Assembly: GCA_026874595.1 (NCBI GenBank)
Contig: CM049308.1
Coordinates: 24,702,367-24,766,366 of the forward strand
Direction: 5' to 3'
Length of the DNA stretch: 64,000 nucleotides
From: Sipunculus nudus
Taxonomy: Eukaryota; Annelida; Sipuncula; Golfingiida; Sipunculidae
Shown piece after piece: positions 8,642 to 18,028 of this stretch (positions are counted from its first letter, which is position 1; each line of letters begins with the position of its first letter). The position numbers were made by a program, and so were the translations under genes. The notes under the pieces are model-generated. The model saw nothing but the letters and a program-made list of their open reading frames with translations, had not been told where the DNA came from and searched no databases.

Positions 8642-11098
8642 CTGCAATTATACACAAGAACTCTTTTAGAGAGTCACTGTAATTATACGCAGGAATTCTG
8701 TGCGAGGCTGACTGCAGTTATACGCATGAATTCTGTAAATGGCTTACTGCAATTATACGCATGAATTCTGTGAGAGGGTCATTACAAGTATACGAATGAT
8801 CCTGGGAGAAGCTCCCTAGAAGTACACTTAGGAATTATATGCAAATTCTAATTCAATTATATATCATACCTTATATTTTATAATATTGTGTCTACATCAT
8901 TGTAATGAGCCATAAAAAAAGAGATAATTTAAGAAAATTTGGACACGAAATTATAATTTAAGTGTCTGCTTGTTCTCAATGGACACTTCAATGAGACCTC
9001 ATTATTTTCTTTTTCTTTTTGCACATTGATAATACTGAGAGGACACATACCCAACCAGTCAGTCCTCTTTGTCACAGGTACAATGATATATGCATGAAAT
9101 GTTTCATGTATAATGTATATTCTCGTGGCAATAAAATGAATGAATTGAATTGAATTGAATCAAGGTGACTGGTCACAGGCAAAACAGCCTCAAATCACAG
9201 CTGCTGATTGGATGGTGTCATGTCAACACTCTAAAAATATAACCAGCCAAAACAAACATGGCTACTCATGCAGGGACATTTCTGAACATTCAGATCATTA
9301 TTCTAAAGTTAAGAGAAACATAAACCTTTGAGAAAACTATCTCAAAATAAACAGGTGGACACAAGATGCTGGAATGGAGCATACAGTGAATGACTTAATT
9401 GGACCCATATACAATATAAAACAGACCCATCATGATGAATTTGCTAGAGAATTGACCTAACCATGAACTCAGTGTGAACTTAATCGCATATTAATATAAT
9501 GAAGAATCATTGACAAACAAGGTGCGAGCAACCAATCAAGTTATTTATATAGCTTTGGCATTGTAAGCAGTCAATCACCTGGCAAACACAAAATTTGCAT
9601 AAACTGGGCGACTCTCCGAAAGGAAACACGTGCCCATGGTAGCAAGAGCTGCTTACAACATAATAATGACGTCCCAGGTCTATGACACATGACGTCGTAT
9701 TGAAAGACGTCATCGATTGGTATCGCCTGACCATTGTTTACTATAATGCAGTCATTATGAAATGTCTTACAATATTTTGGATTATTTGTCTCATACGAAT
9801 TACGTGCCAGATAAGACATTATTATACACCCGGTGGTCGGAGGAATGGCTCTTGCAACCTATAGCCAGAACTTTTTACACTGTCTCCTTTGTATAAAAAA
9901 TATCCCGGAAAACATGCCGACATGGGTACTGCTAGTATCTACAGCATACACGTGTTCTGTTTAAGAGAGTTCTGTCAGATTATGCAAAGTTTTGTTTTTG
10001 TCAGATTATTGACGCTTTACATTGTTTAAGGTCACCTGATTGGTTGCTCGTTATTCGAATGCTTATGATTATTCATTGAATGAATTTGCGATTAAGGTCG
10101 CATAGAGATCATGGATAGGTCAATTCAAGGTGATGACGTCAGTCAATGCGACTTCATATGCGACCGACCTTTGTGACGTCACTATTGTCTTATAAACTGC
10201 TGTCGCATCCATGCATAGACACAGAAAGCCTCCTGTGTAGGAGCGTTTTGTGGGCTCATCAGCACAATTAGGTCAAATGGGCGGAGCATAAGGGCTGTGG
10301 TGTATAGGTCAATGGTCTAATAATCAATTAAAATAATTACTATACTGTAACATTGGGATGAAATTGTTGGTATATACTGCAGTATGCTTAAGTAAAAAAA
10401 CTTAATTGAAATAAATACTGGTATATTGCAATTTATACTGCAAGATAAAGTCAGTGCAAAAACGGATGAAATTTTTGGTATATACTGTGATATATTAAAC
10501 GCAGACTCTTCGCGAATGAATCAGTCATAGAATATTTCTTAATAAGTATAACAAAAGATTACGATCCAAAAGACTGACCCTGTTGGCAAGCTAGAAGCAA
10601 GACTCTACGGACAAAACTAGGACTGGCATAAGCCTTTTGTCATCCAAGGTGAACACAAGGTTGTGGGTCCGCGTTCCGTTCTGACCGCCGTCTGCTCTCT
10701 CGACCCAGAAGTGAAGAGACACTGGTCATGGGCGGGAGGTGATCGTGGAAAGAATAACCCTCTTTCGCCTTTTTTTGGCTGCTTGTATTGTATGCTGGGG
10801 GGGGGGGGGGCAGGAAGACAAAATGTTAAGTCGGAGATGGGACTGACATCGCCGATTATATCAGACTTCAATGTAAACGTCATCCATGGCTAGTATTTCA
10901 GCCAGTACAGAACTTTCGGGCTCAGTTCCGTCTTAAGAAGTAAATAGGATTACGTTTAAGTTTCATATATTTATTGGGTTTACAGGTCTAGTTATCCAAA
11001 CCTTAAACTATATCATAATTTTTATACTGAAATTACTTGGAAGAAAATGATGCACACGTACCGGCAAGCAGCGCAGCAAGTACGATGACGAACTTCAT
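8466..11098 (-). CDS. Small secreted eight-cysteine peptide gene, two exons, complete
   Basis: The predicted precursor has 70 residues. Exon 1 (11062-11098) encodes MKFVIVLAALLA, a textbook signal-peptide core, and ends in phase 1 at GTACGTG. Exon 2 (8466-8641) starts after TTGCAG with the two bases that restore the phase, adds VSLSQ, and then gives a cysteine-rich domain and a stop. The pattern is C-x7-C-x7-C-x5-C-x7-C-x5-CC-x9-C with an N-glycosylation sequon (NAT). A phase-1 intron right after the signal peptide is typical of secreted proteins. The intron is 2420 bp. A TATA box lies upstream. GDNGCPEGEFCC recalls WAP or knottin cores, but the spacing fits neither well. I do not recognise the family, so function is unknown. 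The exon is duplicated at 1575-1758, where its frame is broken. Confidence 0.75.
8607..8790 (-). repeat. 35-bp tandem array with splice-acceptor-like core (right copy)
   Basis: The CTGCAATTATA-type cores start at 8642, 8677, 8712 and 8747, with a degraded one at 8782: exactly 35 bp apart. On the minus strand four of them read TTGCAG, TTACAG, CTGCAG and TTGCAG. The most downstream one is the predicted exon 2 acceptor. Confidence 0.88.
9004..9344. other. Right-arm-specific sequence with a retroelement-like tail
   Basis: The stretch at 9100-9160 ends GGCAATAAAATGAATGAATT followed by TGAAT pentamers. This resembles the 3' tail of a LINE or SINE ending in a short tandem repeat. Nothing else is recognised, and the left arm lacks it. 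Confidence 0.4.
9720..10130. repeat. Dispersed repeat, related to 1-285, 9345-9625 and 48780-49130
   Basis: Shared phrases are GGATTATTTGT, GTGTTCTGTTT, TTATGCAAA and ATGATTATTCATTGA, in the same order as in SAV1 intron 2. Family unknown. It lies within the intron of the secreted peptide gene. Confidence 0.65.
10134..10196 (+). promoter_or_regulatory. Paired CRE palindromes followed by TATAAA
   Basis: Two perfect TGACGTCA sites at 10134-10141 and 10174-10181 lie 40 bp apart, with TATAAA at 10191-10196. Near-matches (TGACGTC) occur at 9667 and 9690, and AGACGTCA at 9705. The arrangement resembles a CREB/ATF-responsive promoter reading to the right. No gene is identified downstream on the plus strand. 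It could instead be an intronic enhancer of the secreted peptide gene or part of a mobile element. Confidence 0.4.
10197..11061. other. Intron sequence, no further exon assigned
   Basis: A GC-richer island at 10620-10890 has open frames on both strands (76 and 88 codons) and a G-run at 10797-10810, with no recognisable domain. A phase-compatible acceptor at about 10935 (minus) opens only 24 codons before a stop, so I did not use it. Confidence 0.5.
11062..11098 (-). CDS. Exon 1 of the secreted peptide: signal peptide
   Basis: It encodes MKFVIVLAALLA plus one base of the next codon. No other ATG lies between the TATA box and this start. The donor is GTACGTG. The predicted cleavage falls two residues into exon 2 (AVS by the -3/-1 rule). 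Confidence 0.78.
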
Positions 11099-11166
11099 AT
11101 TGAAGAATCTCTTCTTGTTGTGTTCGGGCTACAAAGTTTTGGAATGTCCTGCTCAGCCGCCCCTCT

Positions 11167-11176
11167 TGTATATATA
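11167..11176 (-). promoter_or_regulatory. TATA box of the secreted peptide gene
   Basis: CTATATATAC on the minus strand, about 70 nt upstream of the start codon. This predicts a transcription start near 11140 and a 5' UTR of about 40-45 nt. Confidence 0.65.
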
Positions 11177-11973
11177 GCAAAGTCCACCTTGGGAAAACAA
11201 CAGGTCTCTGAGAGAAAAAAAGCATATGGTTGCCACATCAATGCAACATCATCTTAAAATAGAATGGCAAAGACACTTTATTTGAGACGCCCTTTTGATT
11301 AAATCTCCTGACCTTTGATCTAGAATGGTAACAAGGTGTGGGAACTTAACCTTACGGACTATATATAAGATATTTGTGTATGTTAAAAATTCAATGCTAA
11401 TAGCAAGGGCCTCTGAATAATTTCCTTAATTGTTGCCGTGCGATCATTGTTAATTTTTAAGACATAAGTAGAAATACTATGTTTTTTAATTTCTCTTTAA
11501 AATTTGCAAATATAGCTCTCCCTGTTAAGTTCTTTTGCGCAGCTGGCCTTGTTTATAGAGTTGATCTTCCATTGTAAGGAAATAATGGACACATCTTTAT
11601 TTTATTACTGGCCTGTTAAATCCGAGATGTAAGCCAATATACCCATTTATATGGTAAGAGCAGGCTCTTTAATTATCTTTTGATTTATGTACACGGTATT
11701 AACAGATGCTCGTTTAAGGTGACAGTGTTAATTTTCACATTATTTATTTGCTGAAAGAAGGTGTTTAAATAAGTATAGGTATAAAGGATCTATAATTCAT
11801 GGATAATTATCAGAAATCACTACCGTTGTTTATTTTGGAACCTTTTCTTTATTCTCTTAATATCCATATGTTATAGACAGTTTGGGAACGTTAAAAGCTG
11901 GTCCTATAAATTTCGTGTGGGGTACAGGGGACCCCCTAACCTCCCTGTTTAATATGTATTATACATTTATTTA
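11177..11973. other. Upstream sequence, nothing recognised
   Basis: This is AT-rich, with no open frame of note, no transposon end and no tandem repeat. It would contain the distal promoter of the secreted peptide gene. Confidence 0.5.
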
Positions 11974-11981
11974 CTGATTAA

Positions 11982-13774
11982 CAGGGCCTCCGAGAGGGGG
12001 GGGTTCAGCCGGTACATCGTACCGGGGCCCGGGGGCCGAAAAGGGGCCCGGGCTGGCGAAAAATTTCCAAGAAGGCATAAAAAAAGTTGGAAGTATGGAA
12101 GACTCATCTAAATTATTTATTTAAGTGACATATTGTTCTTAATTCGGATTCCAGAGTGCAAAGAAAGGGCCCGGCCGACCAGGATTTTCACTGGACCCTA
12201 TGCAATGCATGAACATTATATTTTTAACATGTATGTAAAGTGGGACCAATTGTTAAAGGGGACCCTATAGTGAATATATTGTCCAATAAAAAGCTTGTAA
12301 CTAAAAATAAGGAAAGACTTTCTTTTTTGCAATAACTTCTATATACATGTTTTGAATCAGGTAGGTCTGTGGGGCCCGGGCCACCAAGGAGTTGTATTCG
12401 GCCCGGGGACTATGTATATTTCATTTGTGGATGTGAGGTGGCCTTGGGAGGCCAAAGGATTTATCAGTCTAAAAATTACTTTAAATGACAATTTATTTTT
12501 GGGTTTGTGTGTATCTTTTTGTATGACTTTAATCATGCGGGACCGTTCAAAGGGGCTCGGGTCGGCCATAGTTTTCTGGAGAAGTTGGGCCTAAATACAT
12601 AAAATATGGAATATGCATAATTTGTTTTTAAGGGTTATTCTACTTTTAATCCAGAGTGATCGCTGCGAGGTTGGGGGGGGGGGGGGGTATCAAAGGGGGC
12701 CCGGCCTGGTGAAGGTGTCTTAATTAAGGCCCAATAAAAACTGAAAATAGGCCTATGGGGAGACTTTTATATATGAGTTATGTTTGAACAGGGTCTATAC
12801 ACGGGTTGACCCGTGAGAGTTCGAGAGGGCACGGCCGCCCGGAGCCTCGTGTTGACCAGAAATTCACTCTAGGGCCCGATAGTCTTTTTTTGTTACCTTA
12901 CGCATGTTTATAATGTTATTCAGGTCAGGAGGGTCTAAGTGGGCCATTTTAGTGGTCGCCTGTATAATTTTTGAATACACATGTTTACTATTATTGGTCC
13001 GATCATAGTAAAATAATATTCACAATCAGCAGTGATAATTTCTCTTTCAATGACCTTGCAATTAATGTATTCATTATAATTGTGTTTGCTTTCTTTGTAA
13101 TACCGATGTTGTCATCTGAATTCAGTTGCTTTGATTAAAAGGTTTATGAAAACTCCTAAACTACGCAATTGACGTTTCTGAGTTAAAACACATTCACAAG
13201 CGCCTGTGGTTTGGTTATTGTCTGCATGTCACCAAACGAAATATGAAAACGATTCCTAATGCCCATTATACAGAATTTATCCATATATGACCAGGAACCT
13301 TTTCCGAAAAAAAAATGCTAAAATTCACCACAAGTGGCTGCACCAGGGGTCCAATGATATCTGTATGGAAAGTTTTATCGGCTAGGTTATACCGCATGTT
13401 GCCTCGACTACATTTCCGTTTCTATTTCCTTAAAGCTATGATACATATTGAAATTTATATCCTCATTCCCATTAATTCCATATCCCCATCACCATGCAAC
13501 ATTTGGACAATCAAACTGCTCTGTTATTTAGATCCTTAGACTCTTTTGGACATTTTGTATTTCTTTTCTATTTTCTTATGCGGTGCTTTCAATCAAATGT
13601 TCTCAGTTACGTGTCACAAATAAGGCAACTTGTGCTCATCAGCTGCACAATAGGCAGTTGACCTATTGGTCACGTATAATTAATTTTAATATGTGCCAGG
13701 CATATTTTTAAATTTGATTTTCTCGGGTTTTTCATGACGTGTATTCCTAATTAAACCGTCTTTTCATAGTTTTT

Positions 13775-13810
<36 letters not shown>

Positions 13811-13811
13811 T

Positions 13812-13842
<31 letters not shown>

Positions 13843-13918
13843 TAATAATAGTGCTTGGAGGGGCAGGGGCCCGGCAACGTTTTTGTACCGCCTTAAAAGA
13901 ATCCTCTCGGAGGCCCTG
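11982..13918. mobile_element. Non-autonomous hAT-type transposon with perfect 8-bp target duplication
   Basis: The ends are perfect 16-bp inverted repeats, CAGGGCCTCCGAGAGG, at 11982-11997 and 13903-13918. CTGATTAA flanks both sides (11974-11981 and 13919-13926). An 8-bp duplication and CAGGG ends are diagnostic of hAT. The 1937-bp interior has many GGGCCCGG-type blocks at 12000-12900, often spaced by T-rich sequence, and (TA)n/(TAA)n at about 13777-13850. No transposase is present. Confidence 0.93.
12000..12900. repeat. Degenerate GGGCCCGG-rich repeats inside the hAT element
   Basis: Blocks such as GGGGCCCGGGC, GGGCCCGGGCC, GGGGCTCGGGTCGG and GGGCCCGGCC recur roughly every 150-190 bp. They may be subterminal transposase-binding repeats that have expanded. 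Confidence 0.5.
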
Positions 13919-13926
13919 CTGATTAA

Positions 13927-14462
13927 CCTTTTAAAAGGAATTTGTGGAAGAGGGAACCAACCCATTTTCGTAATTCAACTATTCTATCCTTACAGTCGCA
14001 TATCATTAGCAAGCATCTTGGGGGGTGTGCCTGTCAGATCTACAGATTGCTCAAGATTTAAACTAAAATAAAGTGAAGCGTTTTTAACCAGATTTGACGC
14101 TCGATGTGTGTTTTGGCCTTTATAATCATACTGATGAAACTGCATGTGTTAAGCGATACATACTTTGTCATAATCATCTACCACTGTGAAATGATTTATA
14201 GCTGTACTTGTAGAATTGATAAGCTGATCCACATTAATTTCCGACATTTGTTATGGATGGCTTTAATGTAATCATGCAGTCCTACAACTAACATATATCA
14301 ATCATATATGATAAATCTGTAAAATTACTTGGGTTATCTTTTGATAATAACATCATTTGAGATACACACAGTGGAAATATGCTAGTAGGTACAGAGTCAA
14401 ATGTGCTTCAGCTTATTATATAGGTATTTAACTCTTTTGACCAGGATATTGGTGTTGGTATC
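13927..14462. other. No gene recognised
   Basis: AT-rich sequence between the hAT element and the displaced RSPH4A segment. Nothing coding is seen. Confidence 0.5.
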
Positions 14463-15287
14463 GGCAGACGATGATGCTGATGATGATTGTATGTAACATT
14501 TTATATAACAGTCACACATATCATTAACTGTACCATGTTGGGTTGGAAAAGTGGCAAAATAACACTAGTGATGTGCTTTTCCCTTGAACACAAGTTACAC
14601 TATTGTATTGTAAGGAAGGTGGCCAAGTTCTGCCTAGTATATCTGTTGATCTCTGAGGAACACCTTTGGATTCATGTCTGTCGGAGCCAAGTTGCACATA
14701 ATTTACTGTTATATCTTTTTGTGTCAGTTTTATGTTGTACTCTAGTAGCTGGTGGTGCTTTTTCATATGCTCTTGTGTTGCTGGGCTTCTTGGTAGCCTG
14801 GCTATTTAGCAATATCTGCTGCTTCCTTCCATTGTGCTTTGAGATGTTTATAATTAGCTTTAGTGTGCCTTTCGAACCATATTCAATTGATAATAATGTT
14901 TATATGATGCCTAATACATGGAGACCAGATATTGCTTAAACTGTAACAATATCTAGTAGTTTGTCTTGACAAGCGAATACTTCTTGTTTTACTGAGGTGT
15001 TTAAAATATTAAATGATAATATTTCATCTACACAGATACCGTACTCCAGCTTGATATTAAGTATATGTTGTGTGCTTGGCACTGTCATGGCATAGTCATC
15101 CCTTGTTTCATGTTAAACGGTGGATTAACTCGCAGGAAATATAGAAACCCTAGTTATTAAATAATTATTTGTATATCTCAGAATAATTAAATCAGTCTCT
15201 CAGAAGATAAATATGCAATAATAATGCAGGAAAGTTAATCTGACTTTAATGAGGTTTCTGAAGGACTAAATTATGTTAGACAATGCT

Positions 15288-15355
<68 letters not shown>

Positions 15356-15670
15356 ATATACAATTATATATACATTCCATAAGAAAGCTCGCCGTGCTAA
15401 GTTTTATGGAAAACTTCCCAAGGCTAATGACATATAGGTATATGTTGATGAATATTATCCAGTATGTATTTGATTCAGCTGTTCACAATCCTTTATAGTG
15501 TTATATAGTAAGTAAATTCAAATCCTGAAATAAAAAAAAAGTCCCTGATGTTGGCTAATATGCAAATTATTTGCATGTGCTTGCAGACATTAATTTCCTA
15601 ACATATAAACCCTCAAGAAATGTATTGTGATTGATGATTGTGCGTTAGGCACGATTTTCTAAATGTCAGA
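14463..15670 (+). pseudogene. Displaced partial copy of RSPH4A exon 4 and intron 4
   Basis: GATGATGCTGATGATGAT at 14469-14486 continues into TGTATGTAACATT. This copies the end of RSPH4A exon 4 and its donor (about 32 of 34 bp), but the GGTATG donor reads TGTATG here. The following 1.2 kb tracks intron 4 (31.56 down to about 30.1 kb), including ACACATATCATTAACTGTACC and the phrase around AGACCAGAT. A (TA)n at 15290-15356 lies where the intron has only short AT sequence. Because part of an exon is included, this is a gene-derived duplication and not only an intron-resident mobile element. Confidence 0.75.
15290..15356. repeat. (TA)n microsatellite, uninterrupted
   Basis: This is the counterpart of the tract that the Penelope-like element occupies at 4.7-6.6 kb. 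Confidence 0.93.
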
Positions 15671-16790
15671 AGGGTTAGAAATCTCCGGCTTTTATTTTGT
15701 GTCCAAATGGCGAGTGCCATTAGCGGTTTCAAAATTTTTGCAGGGTCAGGGTTTGATAAGCGCACCGAAATACGACAGGAAAGTACTCCGAAGACAGTCT
15801 GAGGGTGAAAATCTATTTGTTGAGAGAGTTTGGGTGCCCTTACAAGTAGGAGCCGAGAGAATGCCTTCGGAATGACCACACCCTCATCCTCAATTTACAA
15901 CAGGCTTCCTACCATGAACAGATAATGCCCTAACTCAAATTTGAAGTTCTTTCAAAAATCAGATATTGCTGACGTCTTTGGGTACCTCCGATAAACCATT
16001 CTGATAGGGTTGCACGCTCTTTGCAAAGTTTATTATTCATACTACCTATATCTGATAGTTTAGTCGGAGCTTTTATAGCAGTGTTAGATATCCGCGCAAC
16101 CTTTGATATAAGCTATATATGGCGCTAACAATAATGATCTACCTGAATAGCGCCGCCAGTTTTACTAAAAAAAATGCGAGTTGATTCTGGACAGCTGAGC
16201 GGTAAAACGCCTGGCCTTCTCCGCTGGCGATCCGGGTTCGATCCCGGGTGCTGCCATGAGAATGGGTTTTAGTGGCCCATCCAAGGTCGATGGTTCTCCC
16301 CGGGTTCTCCGGCTTCCTCCACCTCTCTCACTACGATCTTCAACTCTATCAGTGTCTTCTACCTTTGCCTTTAATATCTAACTGTAAAAAAACCCGACTG
16401 AATCTGTCAAACAATGTCGTTGCTGAGGGAGCCAGTGAGGGCCGGATTTTCCGAAGACCTGTGACTGGTTCGAGTGCCGACTTCACTTTCAGTCTTTCCG
16501 ATTTTGAAGTAAGATTCGAAATAATTCTTTAAAAAAACAGATATTGCTGACGTCTTTAGCTTACTCAGATAAACCATTCTGATAGGATTGCACCTTCTTT
16601 CAACAGTTTATTATTCATACCACCTATATCCTATAGTACAATCGGACCTCGATTCTGGGCAGTGTGAACATGTGTTACCATCCTACATACATAGGAAAAG
16701 TGTTGAATGTATTCATTTGGATTGTCAGTGACATTTTTTATTGGATACTGACATTGCAATTACTATGGAGAGAACTAGTTAATTACCTAG
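15648..16790. repeat. Third copy of the 3.5-4.5 kb / 7.1-8.0 kb repeat mosaic
   Basis: Blocks GGCACGATTTTCTAAATG, CAGATATTGCTGACGTC, AACCATTCTGATAGG, the SINE and ACATGTGTTACCATCCTACA appear in the same order as in the inverted duplication, with more divergence. Confidence 0.75.
16186..16400 (+). repeat. tRNA-derived SINE (plus strand)
   Basis: The head has AGCTGAGCGGTAAAACGCC and GGGTTCGATCCCGGGTGCTG, with correct A-box to B-box spacing. The body has CCCGGGTTCTCCGGCTTCC. No intact cloverleaf or anticodon stem is present, so it is not a functional tRNA. Confidence 0.72.
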
Positions 16791-16906
16791 TTGCATTTAA
16801 AAAAAGCACAATTTTACGTTGATATAGATGGTACGTAAAATAATCGATTAATAATCGATCATCGGTTGATCATCGAATATGATTTACAACGGATCCTACC
16901 ACTAAT

Positions 16907-16931
16907 ATATTATATATATATATATATTATA

Positions 16932-16969
<38 letters not shown>
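16907..16969. repeat. (TA)n microsatellite, interrupted
   Basis: AT repeats with a TATATGTATA break. Confidence 0.9.
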
Positions 16970-16971
<2 letters not shown>

Positions 16972-17070
16972 GTTTTCAAGATTTTAAGTATAGGTCCATC
17001 ACCTTATATTGTATAGCATTCATCTGGTACATTCTGGGTTTCGTCGTAGCTTATACTTTATTCAAAGCAC

Positions 17071-17738
17071 TAGAGGTGAGGACCGGACCAATTAGACCGT
17101 TACTCGATCAATACTTTTGTCATATTTAAAAAAAGCACAATTTTACGTTGATATAGATGGTATGTATTAGTAATATGACCAATTGGACCGGTGCAGTCCA
17201 CAAGTTCGGGCTTGACCAGACCGGCTTCATAAATTACTGGACCGCCTTCCTCTGGACCGGACCGGTCCTTCTGAAATTCAATGGTTTGTGAAATTGCCGA
17301 ATTTCTTTCATGTGAAGTTTCAACTTGAAGCCCTTGTTTTGAACAATGTGCTTGTGTGTGTAGGTAGTTTTGAGGAAAGAGTCCTTAACAACAATAATTA
17401 TATAGAACCAATGGAAATTTTGTTTCGAGCAATATGTTCCAGCTAGTTTAGACAGAATTTCAGGGTCTATAAATTGGGTTGGTGGGGTAAGCTGATTTAT
17501 TTACTTAATAACAATGAATATTTTTTTTTTTGCGTCAGCTTTATATTTTATTTTCATCTTGTATAATTTTATATATATCTATATATTTGAATAATTATTT
17601 TTTACTTGTTCTTAAACAAATTGACCGGACCGCTTGGAAAAGTCCACCCCGGTCCCTTTGTACCGGACCGCCTACAGCTCGAACCTGGACCAGGACCGGA
17701 CCTCTGTGATGGGGGACCCGGTACGCTCCGCGCCTCTA
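17071..17738. mobile_element. Short hAT-type element with perfect 8-bp target duplication
   Basis: CAAAGCAC lies directly before 17071 and directly after 17738. The ends are TAGAGGTGAGGA and, reversed, TAGAGGCGCGGA. The 668-bp interior is dominated by GACCGGACC-type motifs near both ends and has no transposase. A 40-bp stretch (17126-17165, AAGCACAATTTTACGTTG and onward) also occurs just outside at 16796-16836. Confidence 0.92.
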
Positions 17739-18028
17739 CAAAGCACAAGTGGCCATTCCCTGGTTGTTGTGTACCTGTTCCTCTAGTTCATGACGGCACG
17801 TCAGAAAATGGTAGTGACCCTCGCCATCTTGCTCGCAAGGAATTTCCTGGAAAAATTCCTATCAAAAGGACAAGTATTCATAAACTATACTGGTCAGTCC
17901 GTCACACTACTGAAAAGTTATATATTATAAAGATGTGGGAGCCGGACTTGAATGAAGCTAATCTAGCACAAGCTGTTCTATCCCTTTATACGCTTCGGAT
18001 TATATCATTCCATGCACTGTACAAATAG
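17739..18028 (+). pseudogene. Unassigned coding-like relic, possibly a piggyBac transposase tail
   Basis: The open frame runs from the hAT target site to a stop at 18026-18028. It contains HLARKEFPGKIPIKRTSIHK, which resembles the basic-L-x(n)-FP-x-x-IP stretch before the cysteine-rich tail of piggyBac-type transposases. The expected cysteine cluster is not seen after it. The hAT element sits at its left edge, so the original frame was cut there. Identity is weak. Confidence 0.3.

Larger units (their letters stand above)
1..9625. repeat. Large interrupted inverted duplication
   Basis: Reading both strands, three blocks of the left part recur in reverse complement on the right: 1-285 with about 9345-9625, 1212-2209 with about 8004-9003, and 3499-3900 with about 7600-8003. 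Identity by eye is high, with scattered substitutions and small indels. The arms differ by private insertions: a 1.29-kb transposon at 2210-3498 and unmatched sequence at 286-1211 on the left, and unmatched sequence at 9004-9344 on the right. The middle holds a retroelement and displaced RSPH4A intron sequence. Both arms carry a copy of the same cysteine-rich exon. A real inverted segmental duplication and a haplotype or assembly artefact are both possible; the private insertions show that the copies have diverged. Confidence 0.85.

Noticed and set aside
8607..8790. CRISPR-like array (35-bp period)
   Set aside because: The repeats are directly abutting with no unique spacers, and the context is a spliced animal genome.
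9571..9819. 82-codon cysteine-containing frame on the minus strand
   Set aside because: It overlaps a repeat boundary (part matches the mirrored arm, part the dispersed repeat also found in SAV1 intron 2), and the frame is not kept in the other copies.
10860..10935. Alternative second exon for the signal-peptide exon (24 open codons in the right phase)
   Set aside because: It lacks a good polypyrimidine tract and a recognisable domain. The 8641 acceptor gives a coherent eight-cysteine protein with a mirrored copy.
14487..14939. 150-codon plus-strand frame with hydrophobic segments
   Set aside because: It lies wholly in the displaced RSPH4A intron copy. The corresponding intron at 30.7-31.5 kb does not keep the frame open, so I treat it as chance.
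16191..16262. Possible functional tRNA gene
   Set aside because: It has only A- and B-box promoter blocks and no closed acceptor or anticodon stem. A second copy with the same non-tRNA tail shows that it is a SINE.
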